Below the pieces are notes generated by a model. The model had not been told where the DNA came from, ran no database searches, and worked only from the letters and a program-made list of their open reading frames with translations. Below are positions 1-7,739 of a DNA stretch of 64,000 nucleotides, piece after piece. Numbering within the stretch: the first letter of the stretch is position 1; every line of letters begins with the position of its first letter. The stretch lies in assembly GCA_045807745.1 (NCBI GenBank), contig JBJMGT010000012.1, positions 1 to 64,000 on the forward strand, written 5' to 3'. Made by a program: the position numbers and the translations under genes. Source of the DNA: QHXQ01 sp045807745 (lineage in GTDB: Bacteria; Acidobacteriota; Blastocatellia; Pyrinomonadales; Pyrinomonadaceae).

Positions 1-208
1 CGCCGGAGGAGAGCGGTGAATCACGCTCGCATGCTTCGGCGATGCGCGCTCTGATTTTGAGAAAGATCGTGGTGACGCTCTTGCGCGTCAGACCGGTTAA
101 ATGTGCGACATCGGTGGCCGTCAAATCGAGCGCGAACAAGCGCAAGAGTTGCCGGAATTTCTTGGCGGAAATTCGGGAACGGCGATAAAACGGGTTCGGT
201 CGTTCCAT
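1..208 (-). CDS. IS1595-family transposase, N-terminal part (cut by window edge)
   Basis: Reading the minus strand from the ATG at 208 gives about 69 residues that run off the left edge. The segment RLFALDLTATDVAHLTGL followed by TRKSVTTIFLKIRARIAEAC is the N-terminal helix-turn-helix region typical of IS1595-family transposases, which normally continue into an ISXO2-like DDE nuclease domain, here outside the window. The reading frame is open throughout what is visible, so the element may be intact. Inverted repeats at 212-247 just upstream of the start fit the end of the element. I recognise the family by eye from the HTH segment; the catalytic part cannot be seen. Confidence 0.75.
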   Translation of the reverse strand, partial: MERPNPFYRRSRISAKKFRQLLRLFALDLTATDVAHLTGLTRKSVTTIFLKIRARIAEACERDSPLSSG

Positions 209-211
209 TTC

Positions 212-247
212 AGTAGTTTAGCACCTCGGCGAAAGTGCTTAACTACT
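212..247. repeat. Imperfect palindrome at the end of the IS1595-like element
   Basis: AGTAGTTTAGCAC (212-224) pairs with GTGCTTAACTACT (235-247) with one mismatch. It lies just upstream of the transposase start and, with the GC tract at 251-260, probably marks or adjoins the terminal inverted repeat. The other end of the element is not in the window, so the exact boundary is unknown. Confidence 0.5.
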
Positions 248-326
248 CTAGCCCCCTGCCTATTAGTGGCGCGGCCGGGGCACGACGTTGCTCTCTGCTT
301 GCCGATGACATGGCTTGTGCTTGCTC

Positions 327-362
327 GGCACTCGCCACTTGTCACTCGTCACTGCTTTTATG
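327..362. repeat. Single arm of the GTGACNA heptamer repeat
   Basis: These 36 bases are identical to 5028-5063, where they form one arm of an inverted repeat. The arm is made of 7-bp units (CTCGCCA, CTTGTCA, CTCGTCA). Here no opposite arm is visible. The repeat includes the ATG used as start of the glycosyltransferase, so the repeat supplies the start codon and its immediate 5' context. Confidence 0.8.
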
Positions 363-1214
363 TTTCTCTCGCTGATCATTCCTGCCTATGACGAAGAAGC
401 GCGGCTGGGTAACACGCTGCGTGAGGCGTGCGCGTACCTGAACGCGCAGCCGGGCGCGTGCGAGGTAATCGTCGTGGACGACGGCTCGCACGACGCGACA
501 GCGCGCGTCGCCGAAGAAGCCTTCGCCGCTTATGCCGGTCAGGTCAGCACCAAACTCATCCGCCTGCGGCCGAACGCGGGCAAGGGCTACGCCGTGCGGG
601 CCGGACTGCTCGCGGCGCACGCGCCCATCGCGCTCTTCTCCGACGCCGACTTGTCCACGCCCATCACGGAGACGCCCAAACTCACAGGCCCCATCCGCGC
701 CGGCCAATACGATGTTGTCTTTGGCTCGCGCGCCGTCGATCGCAAACTGGTCGGCGTGCATCAACCATTCTTGCGCGAGCAGAGCGGGCGCTTCTTTAAC
801 CTGATGGTGCGCCTCGCCACAGGGCTGCCGTTCTACGACACGCAATGCGGCTTCAAAGCCTTTCGCATGGACGTGTGCCGCCCGCTCATAGAGGCTTGCG
901 TGATTGATCGCTTCGGCTTCGACGTGGAGTTGCTTTATGTCGCAGACGCCGCAGGCTTGCGGCTCAAAGAGTGGCCCGTACGCTGGAACGACGTGGCCGG
1001 CAGCAAGGTCAACTTTCGCACCGGGCTGCAAGGCTTCGACGAACTACGCGAGGTGCGTCGCCAGAGCAAGCTAGGCACATATGACGAAGCGATCAAACAA
1101 GCGCGCGTCATCTGCCACAACACAGACATGCGCGCGCCCATCGTGGGCGATGCAGCCGACGCCCCCGCCAGCGACATCTCGCCCGAACTCGCCAGCACCG
1201 CCCGACGGATTTAA
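360..1214 (+). CDS. Family 2 glycosyltransferase, dolichyl-phosphate glucosyltransferase-like
   Basis: 284 residues from the ATG at 360, where the conserved MFLSLIIPAYDEE begins; an upstream in-frame ATG at 315 would only add repeat-derived residues. GT-A signatures are present: VVDDGSHD (DD at residues 40-41) and SDADLSTP (the metal-binding DxD). The later GSRAVDR and DTQCGFKAFR motifs are typical of the ALG5/DPG-synthase branch, which transfers glucose from UDP-glucose to a polyprenyl phosphate at the cytoplasmic membrane. No C-terminal membrane helices are obvious. No recognisable Shine-Dalgarno precedes the start because a repeat arm occupies that place. The acceptor lipid is inferred from family only. 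Confidence 0.8.
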   Translation: MFLSLIIPAYDEEARLGNTLREACAYLNAQPGACEVIVVDDGSHDATARVAEEAFAAYAGQVSTKLIRLRPNAGKGYAVRAGLLAAHAPIALFSDADLSTPITETPKLTGPIRAGQYDVVFGSRAVDRKLVGVHQPFLREQSGRFFNLMVRLATGLPFYDTQCGFKAFRMDVCRPLIEACVIDRFGFDVELLYVADAAGLRLKEWPVRWNDVAGSKVNFRTGLQGFDELREVRRQSKLGTYDEAIKQARVICHNTDMRAPIVGDAADAPASDISPELASTARRI

Positions 1215-1330
1215 CCGCACTTGTTAAAGTCCGCAACCAACGATCCACTCTCATCAGCAATCGCTGAACAAGTGGCCCTGTATCATGATCGCGAACAGCG
1301 TTATAGTTAGTGTCAGATAGCGAGGGCTAA

Positions 1331-1522
1331 GTGAAATTCAGCGAATTAGTCCGGCTCTTGGAGAGCAATGGTTTCCGTCTGGTGAAAGAGAAAGGCTCGA
1401 TCCGTTATTAGGGCAAATCGAACCATGACCGGCTGATTCGTGTTGACTATCATGGGGCGAAAGAGATTCCGACCGGCACATGCAACGCCATTCTCAAAGC
1501 GGCCGGCATAAAGAAAGGTTAA
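1331..1522 (+). pseudogene. hicA: HicA-type mRNA interferase toxin with in-frame amber stop
   Basis: From the GTG at 1331 the frame reads VKFSELVRLLESNGFRLV, then KEKGSIRY, a TAG stop at 1409-1411 (codon 27), and continues in the same frame as DRLIRVDYHGAKEIPTGT and CNAILKAAGIKKG to TAA at 1520-1522. This is a full-length 63-codon HicA (dsRBD-fold toxin that cleaves mRNA) apart from the single stop, which sits where relatives usually have a second aromatic residue after RY. There is no frameshift on either side. The toxin is therefore probably inactive, unless the stop is suppressed or is a sequencing error. The hicB antitoxin follows five bases later. Confidence 0.85.
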
Positions 1523-1527
1523 GCGCG

Positions 1528-1773
1528 ATGATCGACTTGCCATATTCGCTCGTCATCGAGGCGACCGCAGACCCAACTTTCTTCGGGTTCTACTCGCCTG
1601 AGTTGGAAGGGTTCACCGGCGTCGGACATTCTATCGAAGACTGCTTATATCAGGCGAAGTGGGGGATGGCAGAGCACGTAGCGTTGTTGCGCGAGCAAGG
1701 TCTGCCCGTGCCCGAACCTAATCCGAATCCGTTGGTCACGGTGCAGAATGAGCCGCGTTTGGCCGTTGCTTAA
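1528..1773 (+). CDS. hicB: HicB-type antitoxin
   Basis: 81 residues from the ATG at 1528, five bases after the hicA stop, as expected for a translationally coupled hicAB pair. The sequence MIDLPYSLVIEATADPTFF followed by FYSPELEGFTGVGHSIEDCL is the partial RNase H-like HicB fold with the usual Gly-rich strand and conserved helix. The tail is short, with no obvious extra DNA-binding domain. HicB proteins neutralise HicA and usually repress their own promoter. Here the partner toxin carries a nonsense codon, so this antitoxin may be an orphan able to protect against related toxins. The frame is intact. Confidence 0.85.
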   Translation: MIDLPYSLVIEATADPTFFGFYSPELEGFTGVGHSIEDCLYQAKWGMAEHVALLREQGLPVPEPNPNPLVTVQNEPRLAVA

Positions 1774-1792
1774 TGCAGCCGGATTAAATGTC

Positions 1793-2545
1793 ATGACCGC
1801 CCGACTCAACGTCAATATCGATCACGTCGCCACCGTCCGGCAGGCGCGGCGTGCGCCGGAGCCGAGCGTGGTGGCCGCCGCGCTTGTTTGTGAACAGGCA
1901 GGCGCAGACGGCATCACCATCCACCTGCGCGGCGACCGCCGGCACATACAGGACGCGGACGCGTACGCGCTCAGACAGGCGTTGACAACCTACCTCAACG
2001 TCGAGCTGGCGACGACCGCAGAGATGCTGCAAGTGGCCACGGAAGTAAAGCCTGATGCCGTCTCGCTCGTGCCTGAGAGCGCGAATGAGATCACGACCGA
2101 GGGCGGCTTGGACGTGCGCGTGAACGCAGACGCTGTGCGCGCCGCCGTCGAACAACTCCGCGCGGCCGGCGTCTTCGTCAGCATCTTCATCGATCCAGAC
2201 GGCGCACAGATCGCGGCGGCGCGCGACGCGGGCGCGCAGCAGGTCGAATTGTGTACAGCGGCCTATGCCGAGGCGACGCTCGGCGCACGAGCGCTGCACG
2301 GTGCAGGCGCACAGCAGGCGGCGCAGGAGTTACAACGCCTGCGCGAAGCGGCCACGCTCGCGGCGCAGTCGGGCTTGCAAGTCGCCGCCGGGCATGGGCT
2401 AACCTATCGCAACGTCGGCGCGGTCGCCGCCATCCACGAAATCCGCGAGTTCAATATCGGCCACAACATTATCGCACGGGCCGTGCTCGTCGGCTTGGAG
2501 CGGGCGGTCAGAGAAATGCGCGCCGCTATCACAGCAAATATCTGA
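1793..2545 (+). CDS. pdxJ: Pyridoxine 5'-phosphate synthase
   Basis: 250 residues; start ATG 1793 chosen because PdxJ proteins begin with RLNVNIDHVATVRQAR, seen directly here. PdxJ condenses deoxyxylulose 5-phosphate with 3-amino-2-oxopropyl phosphate to pyridoxine 5'-phosphate in the DXP-dependent vitamin B6 pathway. A TIM barrel is expected; visible family motifs are ITIHLRGDRRHIQDAD (substrate phosphate and active-site His/Arg), LVPE, VSIFIDPD, VELCTAAYA, AAGHGLTYRNV and EFNIGHNIIARAVLVGL. Length matches the family. It follows hicB by 19 bases but this is probably chance. No other pdx gene is nearby. Confidence 0.96.
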   Translation: MTARLNVNIDHVATVRQARRAPEPSVVAAALVCEQAGADGITIHLRGDRRHIQDADAYALRQALTTYLNVELATTAEMLQVATEVKPDAVSLVPESANEITTEGGLDVRVNADAVRAAVEQLRAAGVFVSIFIDPDGAQIAAARDAGAQQVELCTAAYAEATLGARALHGAGAQQAAQELQRLREAATLAAQSGLQVAAGHGLTYRNVGAVAAIHEIREFNIGHNIIARAVLVGLERAVREMRAAITANI

Positions 2546-2714
2546 CGGGGAAGGTGCAGCACTAATTAAACGATTGCTGTGAAACTGCTGCGCCTCATTC
2601 CTCCGGCGAATACGCTGGAAACTAGTCCGCCCCAACTGTAGAGCGTGACAAAGGCGCGGCATCTTTATTGCTTCAGCCCCACCTGAAGTCTTCAATCTTC
2701 TCGGAGGCATTAAT

Positions 2715-3176
2715 ATGAAGCAGAAAGTAACCTCGCTTCTGATTATCATAGCCCTCTTAGCCGCGCCTTTAACAGCAATTGCAGCGGGCCGACCTACGCA
2801 GACAGTTGCTGAGACAAAAGCGCGCGCCGCTGAAGCGCAAGCGAAGGCCAAAGAGGTCGTCGTCAAAGTACGAGCCGGCACGAAAATCCTCGTCGGCAAA
2901 AAAGAGTTCCCGTTTGAATTCTTGAAGAGCGCAAGCTTGAGTGGTCGAGTAACAGAGTTGCGCGAGCAGGATTTTACTTTCGCCCAGACAGGCGACCACA
3001 ACAGTGAGGTCATCACGGCCATCAGCTACGCCGATGTGCTAAGCATTAAACACGAGTCCGGCTTTCGGAAGGCGCTCAAAAATGTCGGCAAGTATTCGCT
3101 GGGTGGGGTAGAGATACCTGTCTTCCTTCCGCTTTTCGGCGTCTTGGCCTTACTAGGACGCCTCCCCGACTGTTAG
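2715..3176 (+). CDS. Hypothetical secreted protein
   Basis: 153 residues with a clear Sec signal peptide (MKQKVTSLLIIIALLAAP, cleavage after a TAIAAG stretch). A good GGAGG box lies seven to twelve bases upstream of the ATG. The mature part starts with an Ala/Lys-rich helix (residues 32-55), then a small beta-rich segment containing GTKILVGKKEF and KSASLSGRVTELREQDFTF, and a hydrophobic C-terminal helix (LPLFGVLALLGRL) that could anchor it. Similar small proteins with a regulator-like SLSGRV... core occur in Acidobacteria but I know no function. Confidence 0.7.
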   Translation: MKQKVTSLLIIIALLAAPLTAIAAGRPTQTVAETKARAAEAQAKAKEVVVKVRAGTKILVGKKEFPFEFLKSASLSGRVTELREQDFTFAQTGDHNSEVITAISYADVLSIKHESGFRKALKNVGKYSLGGVEIPVFLPLFGVLALLGRLPDC

Positions 3177-3305
3177 GGCATAGCGAAGCGAGCCGAATGA
3201 AAAAACCGAGAGCGACTCAAGCAAGAGCAGCTCCCGATCCGCCCTCCTCTCGTCGCCCCCGGTCGTTTTCGGTTAGCAAATAGCCACCGAAACTTGTTAC
3301 CCCGT

Positions 3306-4358
3306 TTAACTCGCTAACAGGTCATGCTGCTTCGGCCTCGAAGAAAAACCCATGTGCTTGTAGGCGGCGCGCGTCGCTATGCGCCCGCGCGGGGTGCGGT
3401 TGAGAAAACCGATCTGGATCAGGTACGGCTCGATGATCTCTTCGATGGACTCACGCTCCTCGCTGATCGAGGCCGCGATGGTGCCGATGCCGACGGGGCC
3501 GCCGTCGAACTTCTCTATGATGGCGGATAGGATTTTGCGATCCACTTCATCGAGACCAAATTTGTCTACTTCCATCTCGTCGAGCGCGCGCCGCGAGACT
3601 GCCTGCGTGATACGCCCATCGCCAATGACCTGTGCGTAGTCGCGCACGCGGCGCAAGAGACGATTGGCGATGCGCGGTGTGCCGCGTGCACGGCGGGCGA
3701 TCTCGCGCGCACCCGTCGCTTCGATCTCGACGTTTAAAATCTCCGCCGAGCGATGGACGATGATCTCCAAATCCTTCTGCGCGTAGAAGTCGAGATGGAA
3801 GACGATGCCGAAGCGCCCGCGTAACGGGGCAGTGATAAGACCAGCGCGCGTCGTCGCCCCGACGAGCGTGAACTTCGGCAGGTCTAACTTGATGGAGCGC
3901 GCGGCCGTGCCCTGCCCGATCATGATGTCGAGTTGGTAGTCCTCCATCGCCGGATAGAGCACCTCTTCGATCTGCGGCTTGAGCCGATGAATCTCGTCGA
4001 TGAAGAGAATCTCGCCCTCTTGCAAATTGGTGAGCACCGCCGCCAGATCGCCGCCGCGCTCGATGGCGGGCGCGCTGACGCACTTCAAGGGCGCGTCCAT
4101 CTCGTGCGCGATGATCTGCGAGAGCGTGGTCTTGCCCAAGCCCGGCGGGCCGAAAAAGAGCACGTGGTCGAGCGCCTCGCGCCGCCCCTTAGCGGCGCGC
4201 AGGAAGATTTTCAGATTGGTCGTGATCTTCGTCTGCCCGATGTACTCATCGAGCGCGCGCGGGCGCAAACTTGGTTCGACCTGCCGGTCTTCCGGCGTCG
4301 CCTCGCCCGCAATTGCGCGCGGTTCGTCCACCGCCAATGTCGCTTCTACCTGTGCCAT
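3306..4358 (-). CDS. ruvB: Holliday junction branch migration helicase RuvB
   Basis: 350 residues; ATG at 4358 preceded by a GGGGGC purine-rich stretch (an in-frame TTG lies one codon before). AAA+ motor that with RuvA drives branch migration of Holliday junctions. Visible: SLRPRALDEYIGQ at the start of the domain, Walker A GPPGLGKTT (about 70-78), Walker B LFIDEIHRL, sensor and arginine-finger region GATTRAGLITAPLRGRFG, and the C-terminal winged helix with TPRGRIAT. Length matches the family. ruvA and ruvC are not next to it, so it is transcribed alone here. Confidence 0.97.
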   Translation of the reverse strand: MAQVEATLAVDEPRAIAGEATPEDRQVEPSLRPRALDEYIGQTKITTNLKIFLRAAKGRREALDHVLFFGPPGLGKTTLSQIIAHEMDAPLKCVSAPAIERGGDLAAVLTNLQEGEILFIDEIHRLKPQIEEVLYPAMEDYQLDIMIGQGTAARSIKLDLPKFTLVGATTRAGLITAPLRGRFGIVFHLDFYAQKDLEIIVHRSAEILNVEIEATGAREIARRARGTPRIANRLLRRVRDYAQVIGDGRITQAVSRRALDEMEVDKFGLDEVDRKILSAIIEKFDGGPVGIGTIAASISEERESIEEIIEPYLIQIGFLNRTPRGRIATRAAYKHMGFSSRPKQHDLLAS

Positions 4359-4495
4359 CAACGCCCCCTTGCCGGTCGGTTAAGCCCGTCTTGAACAGGT
4401 AGGATTATACCTTGTCTGAATCAATGTTTCAACTATGAAACACAGGTGAGAAGTTAAGAAAATGGTTGAAGTAAGCGGGTTAAGATTATATCCGG

Positions 4496-4526
4496 AAAAC
4501 AAAAGGCGAGGCCCTAGGCCCCGCCT
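4496..4526 (-). terminator. Rho-independent terminator after atpC
   Basis: On the minus strand a ten-pair stem (4517-4526 with 4504-4513, one G-U pair) with a three-base loop is followed directly by TTTTGTTTT. It lies 25 bases after the atpC stop and closes the atpD-atpC transcription unit. Confidence 0.8.
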
Positions 4527-4550
4527 GCGGATTGACGAATCTGTACGCGC

Positions 4551-4970
4551 CTAACCGCGTGTGGGATTAGTGTCGGCGAGTTGGAGACGGGCGGCGGCGC
4601 GGGCGAGTTCGTTGCAGGCGCGCTCGAAGTCGGCTTCTTCGCCGGTGAAGGCGGCGAGCGAGCGTTCGGCCTGTTCGCACATCTGGCGGGCGGTGGTCGC
4701 GTCGATCTCTTCGGCGCGCTCGGCCATGTCGGCGAGCACGGAGACGCGATCATTGCTCACCTCGACAAAGCCGCCGGAGACGAGCAACCGCTCGGTCGTC
4801 GCGCCTTGCGTGTAGGCCAACACGCCCGTCTGCAACTGCGAGATGAGCGGCGTGTGACCGGGCAGGATACCGAGTTCGCCGCCCAGACCCGGCACAGAGA
4901 CGAAGTCCACCGCCTCCGACAGCACACTGCGCTCCGGCGTGATCACATCAAGTTGGATTCTGTCAGCCAT
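4551..4970 (-). CDS. atpC: ATP synthase F1 epsilon subunit
   Basis: 139 residues; ATG at 4970 begins the standard MADRIQLDVITPERSVLSE. The epsilon beta-sandwich is visible in FVSVPGLGGELGILPGHTP and LLVSGGFVEVSNDRVSVLAD, followed by the C-terminal helical pair (about 87-135). It sits in the central stalk and regulates ATP hydrolysis. It follows atpD with 88 bases between, occupied by an inverted heptamer repeat, an unusually long gap for this gene pair. Confidence 0.95.
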   Translation of the reverse strand: MADRIQLDVITPERSVLSEAVDFVSVPGLGGELGILPGHTPLISQLQTGVLAYTQGATTERLLVSGGFVEVSNDRVSVLADMAERAEEIDATTARQMCEQAERSLAAFTGEEADFERACNELARAAARLQLADTNPTRG

Positions 4971-4977
4971 AAGAAGA

Positions 4978-5055
4978 CAGTGACGAGTGACGAGTGACAA
5001 GTGGCGAGTAAGAAGTTTTTAAAACTTGGCACTCGCCACTTGTCACTCGTCACTG
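4978..5055. repeat. Inverted heptamer-repeat element between atpD and atpC
   Basis: Left arm 4978-5009 contains units GTGACGA, GTGACGA, GTGACAA, GTGGCGA; right arm 5031-5055 is the reverse complement with one GTGACGA unit fewer. The arms thus differ in length by exactly seven bases. The transcript would form a long hairpin between two co-transcribed genes. The repeat continues to the atpD stop codon at 5059-5061. Confidence 0.9.
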
Positions 5056-5058
5056 CTT

Positions 5059-6588
5059 TTATGCTGCGGCTATCTCCTGCGCGCGTTTGCGCACGTCTTC
5101 GATTGTGCCTTGCAGGAAGAAGGCTTGTTCGGGGATGTCGTCGCACTTACCATCGATGATCTCGCGGAAGCCGCGAATGGTGTCCTTGATCTCGACGTAC
5201 TTGCCTTCGAGACCGGTGAACTGCGCGGCGACGAAGAAGGGCTGCGAGAAGAAGCGTTGAATCTTGCGCGCGCGCGACACCACCAGCTTGTCCTCTTCCG
5301 ACAACTCATCGAGACCGAGAATGGCGATGATGTCCTGCAACTCTTTGTAGCGTTGCAGAATCCGTTTCACGTCCTGCGCGGTCTGATAGTGCTCGTCGCC
5401 GACGATGCGCGGGTCGAGCAGGCGCGAAGAAGAAGCGAGCGGATCGACCGCCGGGTAGATGCCGAGTTCGACGATCTGGCGCGAGAGCGCGGTGACGGCG
5501 TCGAGGTGCGCGAAGGTCGTCGCGGGCGCAGGGTCTGTGTAGTCGTCCGCCGGCACGTAGACGGCTTGAATCGAAGTGATCGAACCGGTCTTCGTTGAAG
5601 TGATGCGCTCCTGCATCTCGCCCATCTCGGTCGCGAGGTTCGGTTGATAACCGACCGCCGACGGCATGCGCCCCAAGAGCGCGGACACTTCCGAGCCGGC
5701 TTGCGTGAAGCGGAAGATGTTGTCGATGAAGAGCAGCACGTCCAAGCCCTGATCGCGGAAGTATTCGGCGACCGTGAGACCTGAGAGCGCAACACGCAGG
5801 CGCGCGCCCGGCGGTTCAGTCATCTGTCCGTAGACGAGCGCCACTTTCGACTCGTCGAGCGTCTGCATGTCCACCTTGGTCATGTCGAACTCGCCGGTCT
5901 CTTTGAAGTGCTTGTTGAAGGTGTCGCCAAACTGAATAACTTCCGACTCGACGAACTCGCGCAACAGGTCGTTGCCCTCGCGCGTGCGTTCGCCAACGCC
6001 CGCGAAGACCGAGAAGCCGGAGTGCTTCTGCGCGACGTTATTGATCAGCTCCTGAATCAGCACGGTCTTGCCGACGCCCGCGCCGCCGAACAGACCGATC
6101 TTGCCGCCGCGCAGGAACGGCTGGATCAGGTCGATAACCTTGATGCCGGTCTCGAACATCTGCAACTCGGTGGACTGTTCTTCAAGTAGCGGCGCGTGGC
6201 GGTGGATGGGGTAACGTTTCTCGGCATGCACTTCACCAAGATTGTCCACCGGCTCGCCGATGACGTTGAGCACGCGCCCGAGCGTGGCCTCGCCGACGGG
6301 CATGGTGATCGGGCCGCCCGTGTCAATCGCCGTCATGCCGCGCACGACGCCCTCCGTCGGCTTCATCGAGACGGTGCGGACGCGACTCTCGCCCAAATGC
6401 TGTTCGACCTCGCAGATGATGTCGATAGCATTCGGCACGTCGAAGCCTTCCGACGTGACACGCAGCGCCGTATAAATCTCTGGCAGATAGTCTTCAGAGA
6501 ATTGCACGTCGATGACGGGGCCGATCACCTGCACGACTTTGCCCGTGCGCAAGGATGTGCCGCTCGGATTTCCGTTAGGGCTAGACAT
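5059..6588 (-). CDS. atpD: ATP synthase F1 beta subunit
   Basis: 509 residues. The catalytic subunit of F1 is recognised by Walker A GGAGVGKTVLIQ (about 170-180), the catalytic-Glu segment GERTREGNDL, the ALSGLTVAEYFRD signature, LLFIDNIFRFTQAGSEVSALLGRMPSAV region and DELSEEDK near the C terminus. The N terminus carries about 15 extra residues rich in Ser/Asn/Gly before GKVVQVIGPVIDV. It is followed only by atpC; atpA, atpG, atpH and the Fo genes are absent here, so the ATP synthase genes are split between loci, as in several phyla outside the Proteobacteria. Confidence 0.97.
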   Translation of the reverse strand: MSSPNGNPSGTSLRTGKVVQVIGPVIDVQFSEDYLPEIYTALRVTSEGFDVPNAIDIICEVEQHLGESRVRTVSMKPTEGVVRGMTAIDTGGPITMPVGEATLGRVLNVIGEPVDNLGEVHAEKRYPIHRHAPLLEEQSTELQMFETGIKVIDLIQPFLRGGKIGLFGGAGVGKTVLIQELINNVAQKHSGFSVFAGVGERTREGNDLLREFVESEVIQFGDTFNKHFKETGEFDMTKVDMQTLDESKVALVYGQMTEPPGARLRVALSGLTVAEYFRDQGLDVLLFIDNIFRFTQAGSEVSALLGRMPSAVGYQPNLATEMGEMQERITSTKTGSITSIQAVYVPADDYTDPAPATTFAHLDAVTALSRQIVELGIYPAVDPLASSSRLLDPRIVGDEHYQTAQDVKRILQRYKELQDIIAILGLDELSEEDKLVVSRARKIQRFFSQPFFVAAQFTGLEGKYVEIKDTIRGFREIIDGKCDDIPEQAFFLQGTIEDVRKRAQEIAAA

Positions 6589-6697
6589 AATTTCAGCGCC
6601 AACTCCTAGTTGATCTGGGTGAAAATTTTAGCAGGAACTTTAAGGAAGGGAAGATAGCATACGGTTGCGACCGAAGGCAAAAGGTGCGGCCTTCGAG

Positions 6698-7132
6698 TCA
6701 GCGCGCTACGCTTAGCAACACCACCAGCAGCACCCAGACGACCGGCACGATTAGCCAAATCAGCAGTGCAACCTGCCAGTTGCGTTTGGCGCGCGGATAG
6801 TCCGGGTCATCCGTTTGCAATTGACCGTAACGCACCCGCCAACGGATGAGCATGATAGGCAAGGCGATAAACATGATCGGCAGGACGATGCTGCTGCCAA
6901 TCGCAAAGAAAGGCAGGATATTTCTGATGGCAACAAAGATGGCATATGCGCTAGCCACGTTTCGTAGCCACGACGCAGCGTTATAAGCAGCGTTGACCCG
7001 CTCCTGCGTCTCGGCAGCGACTTGGGTGGTTAAAGTGTCAATCGGGTTGTGGCAGAAGCGACATTGCGCTGAGCGTGCGTCAATGAACTCCTTACAATGA
7101 GGGCAGCGTATGACTTGCATCTGTGTTGACAT
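6698..7132 (-). CDS. Zinc-ribbon membrane protein of unknown function
   Basis: 144 residues. The N terminus has a zinc ribbon, CPHC then CRFC (about residues 10-27, ten-residue spacing). A helical stretch with TQVAAETQERVNAAYNAAS follows, then hydrophobic segments at roughly 60-92 (two membrane helices) and 118-143 (a third). A loop with charged residues (RWRVRYGQLQTDDPDYPRA) separates them. This zinc-ribbon plus membrane-helix pattern recurs in the signalling proteins at 24-28 kb, but no function is known. It is divergent from nothing and lies alone upstream of atpD. Confidence 0.65.
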   Translation of the reverse strand: MSTQMQVIRCPHCKEFIDARSAQCRFCHNPIDTLTTQVAAETQERVNAAYNAASWLRNVASAYAIFVAIRNILPFFAIGSSIVLPIMFIALPIMLIRWRVRYGQLQTDDPDYPRAKRNWQVALLIWLIVPVVWVLLVVLLSVAR

Positions 7133-7174
7133 GGCAGAGGTTACGTCGGGTGTGACGCTATATTCGAGTTAATG

Positions 7175-7510
7175 TTATTCGCCTTCGTCGAAGCGAATCT
7201 TCATGCTACGCAGGGTGCGCCGGTCTTCGTCCGTGAGTTCGAGCGTCGTCGTGCCGGCGGCCTGCTCTTCATCCAACTCGCGCAGGCCGATGAGTAGCTT
7301 GAGCGAGAGTTCCATCTCGTAGCCGGCGGCGCGTAGGCGCGCAATTGCGTCCGCGACTTCGGGCGAACGCTCGACCGCAGCGTTAATCGCGCGCCCGATC
7401 TCTTCCACGATCTCTTTGGCGTTGTCGTTCAGCTCCAAGTGCAAGACCTCAAGCGGCGTGTGTCCGGTCGCGTGCGATGCTATGCGAACAGAGCACCGGC
7501 GGTCAACCAA
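7175..7510 (-). CDS. Hypothetical small acidic protein
   Basis: Up to 111 residues; the first 20 or so (rich in Arg, His, Thr) may not be translated, and a start nearer the LEVLHLELNDNAKEIV segment is possible. The conserved-looking part is helical and acidic: NDNAKEIVEEIGRAINAAV, then DAIARLRAAGYEMEL, LLIGLREL and a TLELTDEDRRTLRSMKIRF tail. No catalytic motif, no signal peptide. Similar proteins are common in Acidobacteria as uncharacterised ORFs; I cannot assign a function. It overlaps nothing and ends 42 bases upstream of the zinc-ribbon gene start. Confidence 0.55.
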   Translation of the reverse strand: MVDRRCSVRIASHATGHTPLEVLHLELNDNAKEIVEEIGRAINAAVERSPEVADAIARLRAAGYEMELSLKLLIGLRELDEEQAAGTTTLELTDEDRRTLRSMKIRFDEGE

Positions 7511-7550
7511 TACGAAATGACGACTGCTGCGCCGCAGCGCGGCGCACTGA

Positions 7551-7703
7551 CTTTAGCCCGGCGTTTCAACGCCGGGAAAGAGAGGCGGCGTGGACGCGCG
7601 TCGCGTCAGCGACGCATTAATATCGGCTTCGAATCATGCGTCGCTGACGCGACGCGGTGGGCCTTTGTCATCGTCTCCCCGGCGTTGAAACGCCGGGCTA
7701 AAG
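7551..7703. repeat. Nested inverted-repeat element (MITE-like), 153 bp
   Basis: A perfect 26-bp outer inverted repeat (7551-7576 with 7678-7703, starting CTTTAGCCCGGCG) encloses a perfect 18-bp inner inverted repeat (7600-7617 with 7636-7653, core GTCGCGTCAGCGAC). Each outer arm is itself a palindrome (CGGCGTTTCAACGCCG). It contains no gene and lies between two minus-strand genes. The shape is that of a small non-autonomous or REP-like element; no transposase or target duplication can be assigned. Confidence 0.85.
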
Positions 7704-7739
7704 TCAACTGCCGCTAACGCGGCAGATTGACGCAAAGCT

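Noticed and set aside
3171..3177. Integron core site GTTAGGG at the end of the secreted protein gene
   Set aside because: The last base is G instead of a pyrimidine and there is no complementary arm.
4978..5055. CRISPR array
   Set aside because: The repeated units are seven bases long, degenerate, without spacers, and arranged as inverted arms; no cas genes are near.
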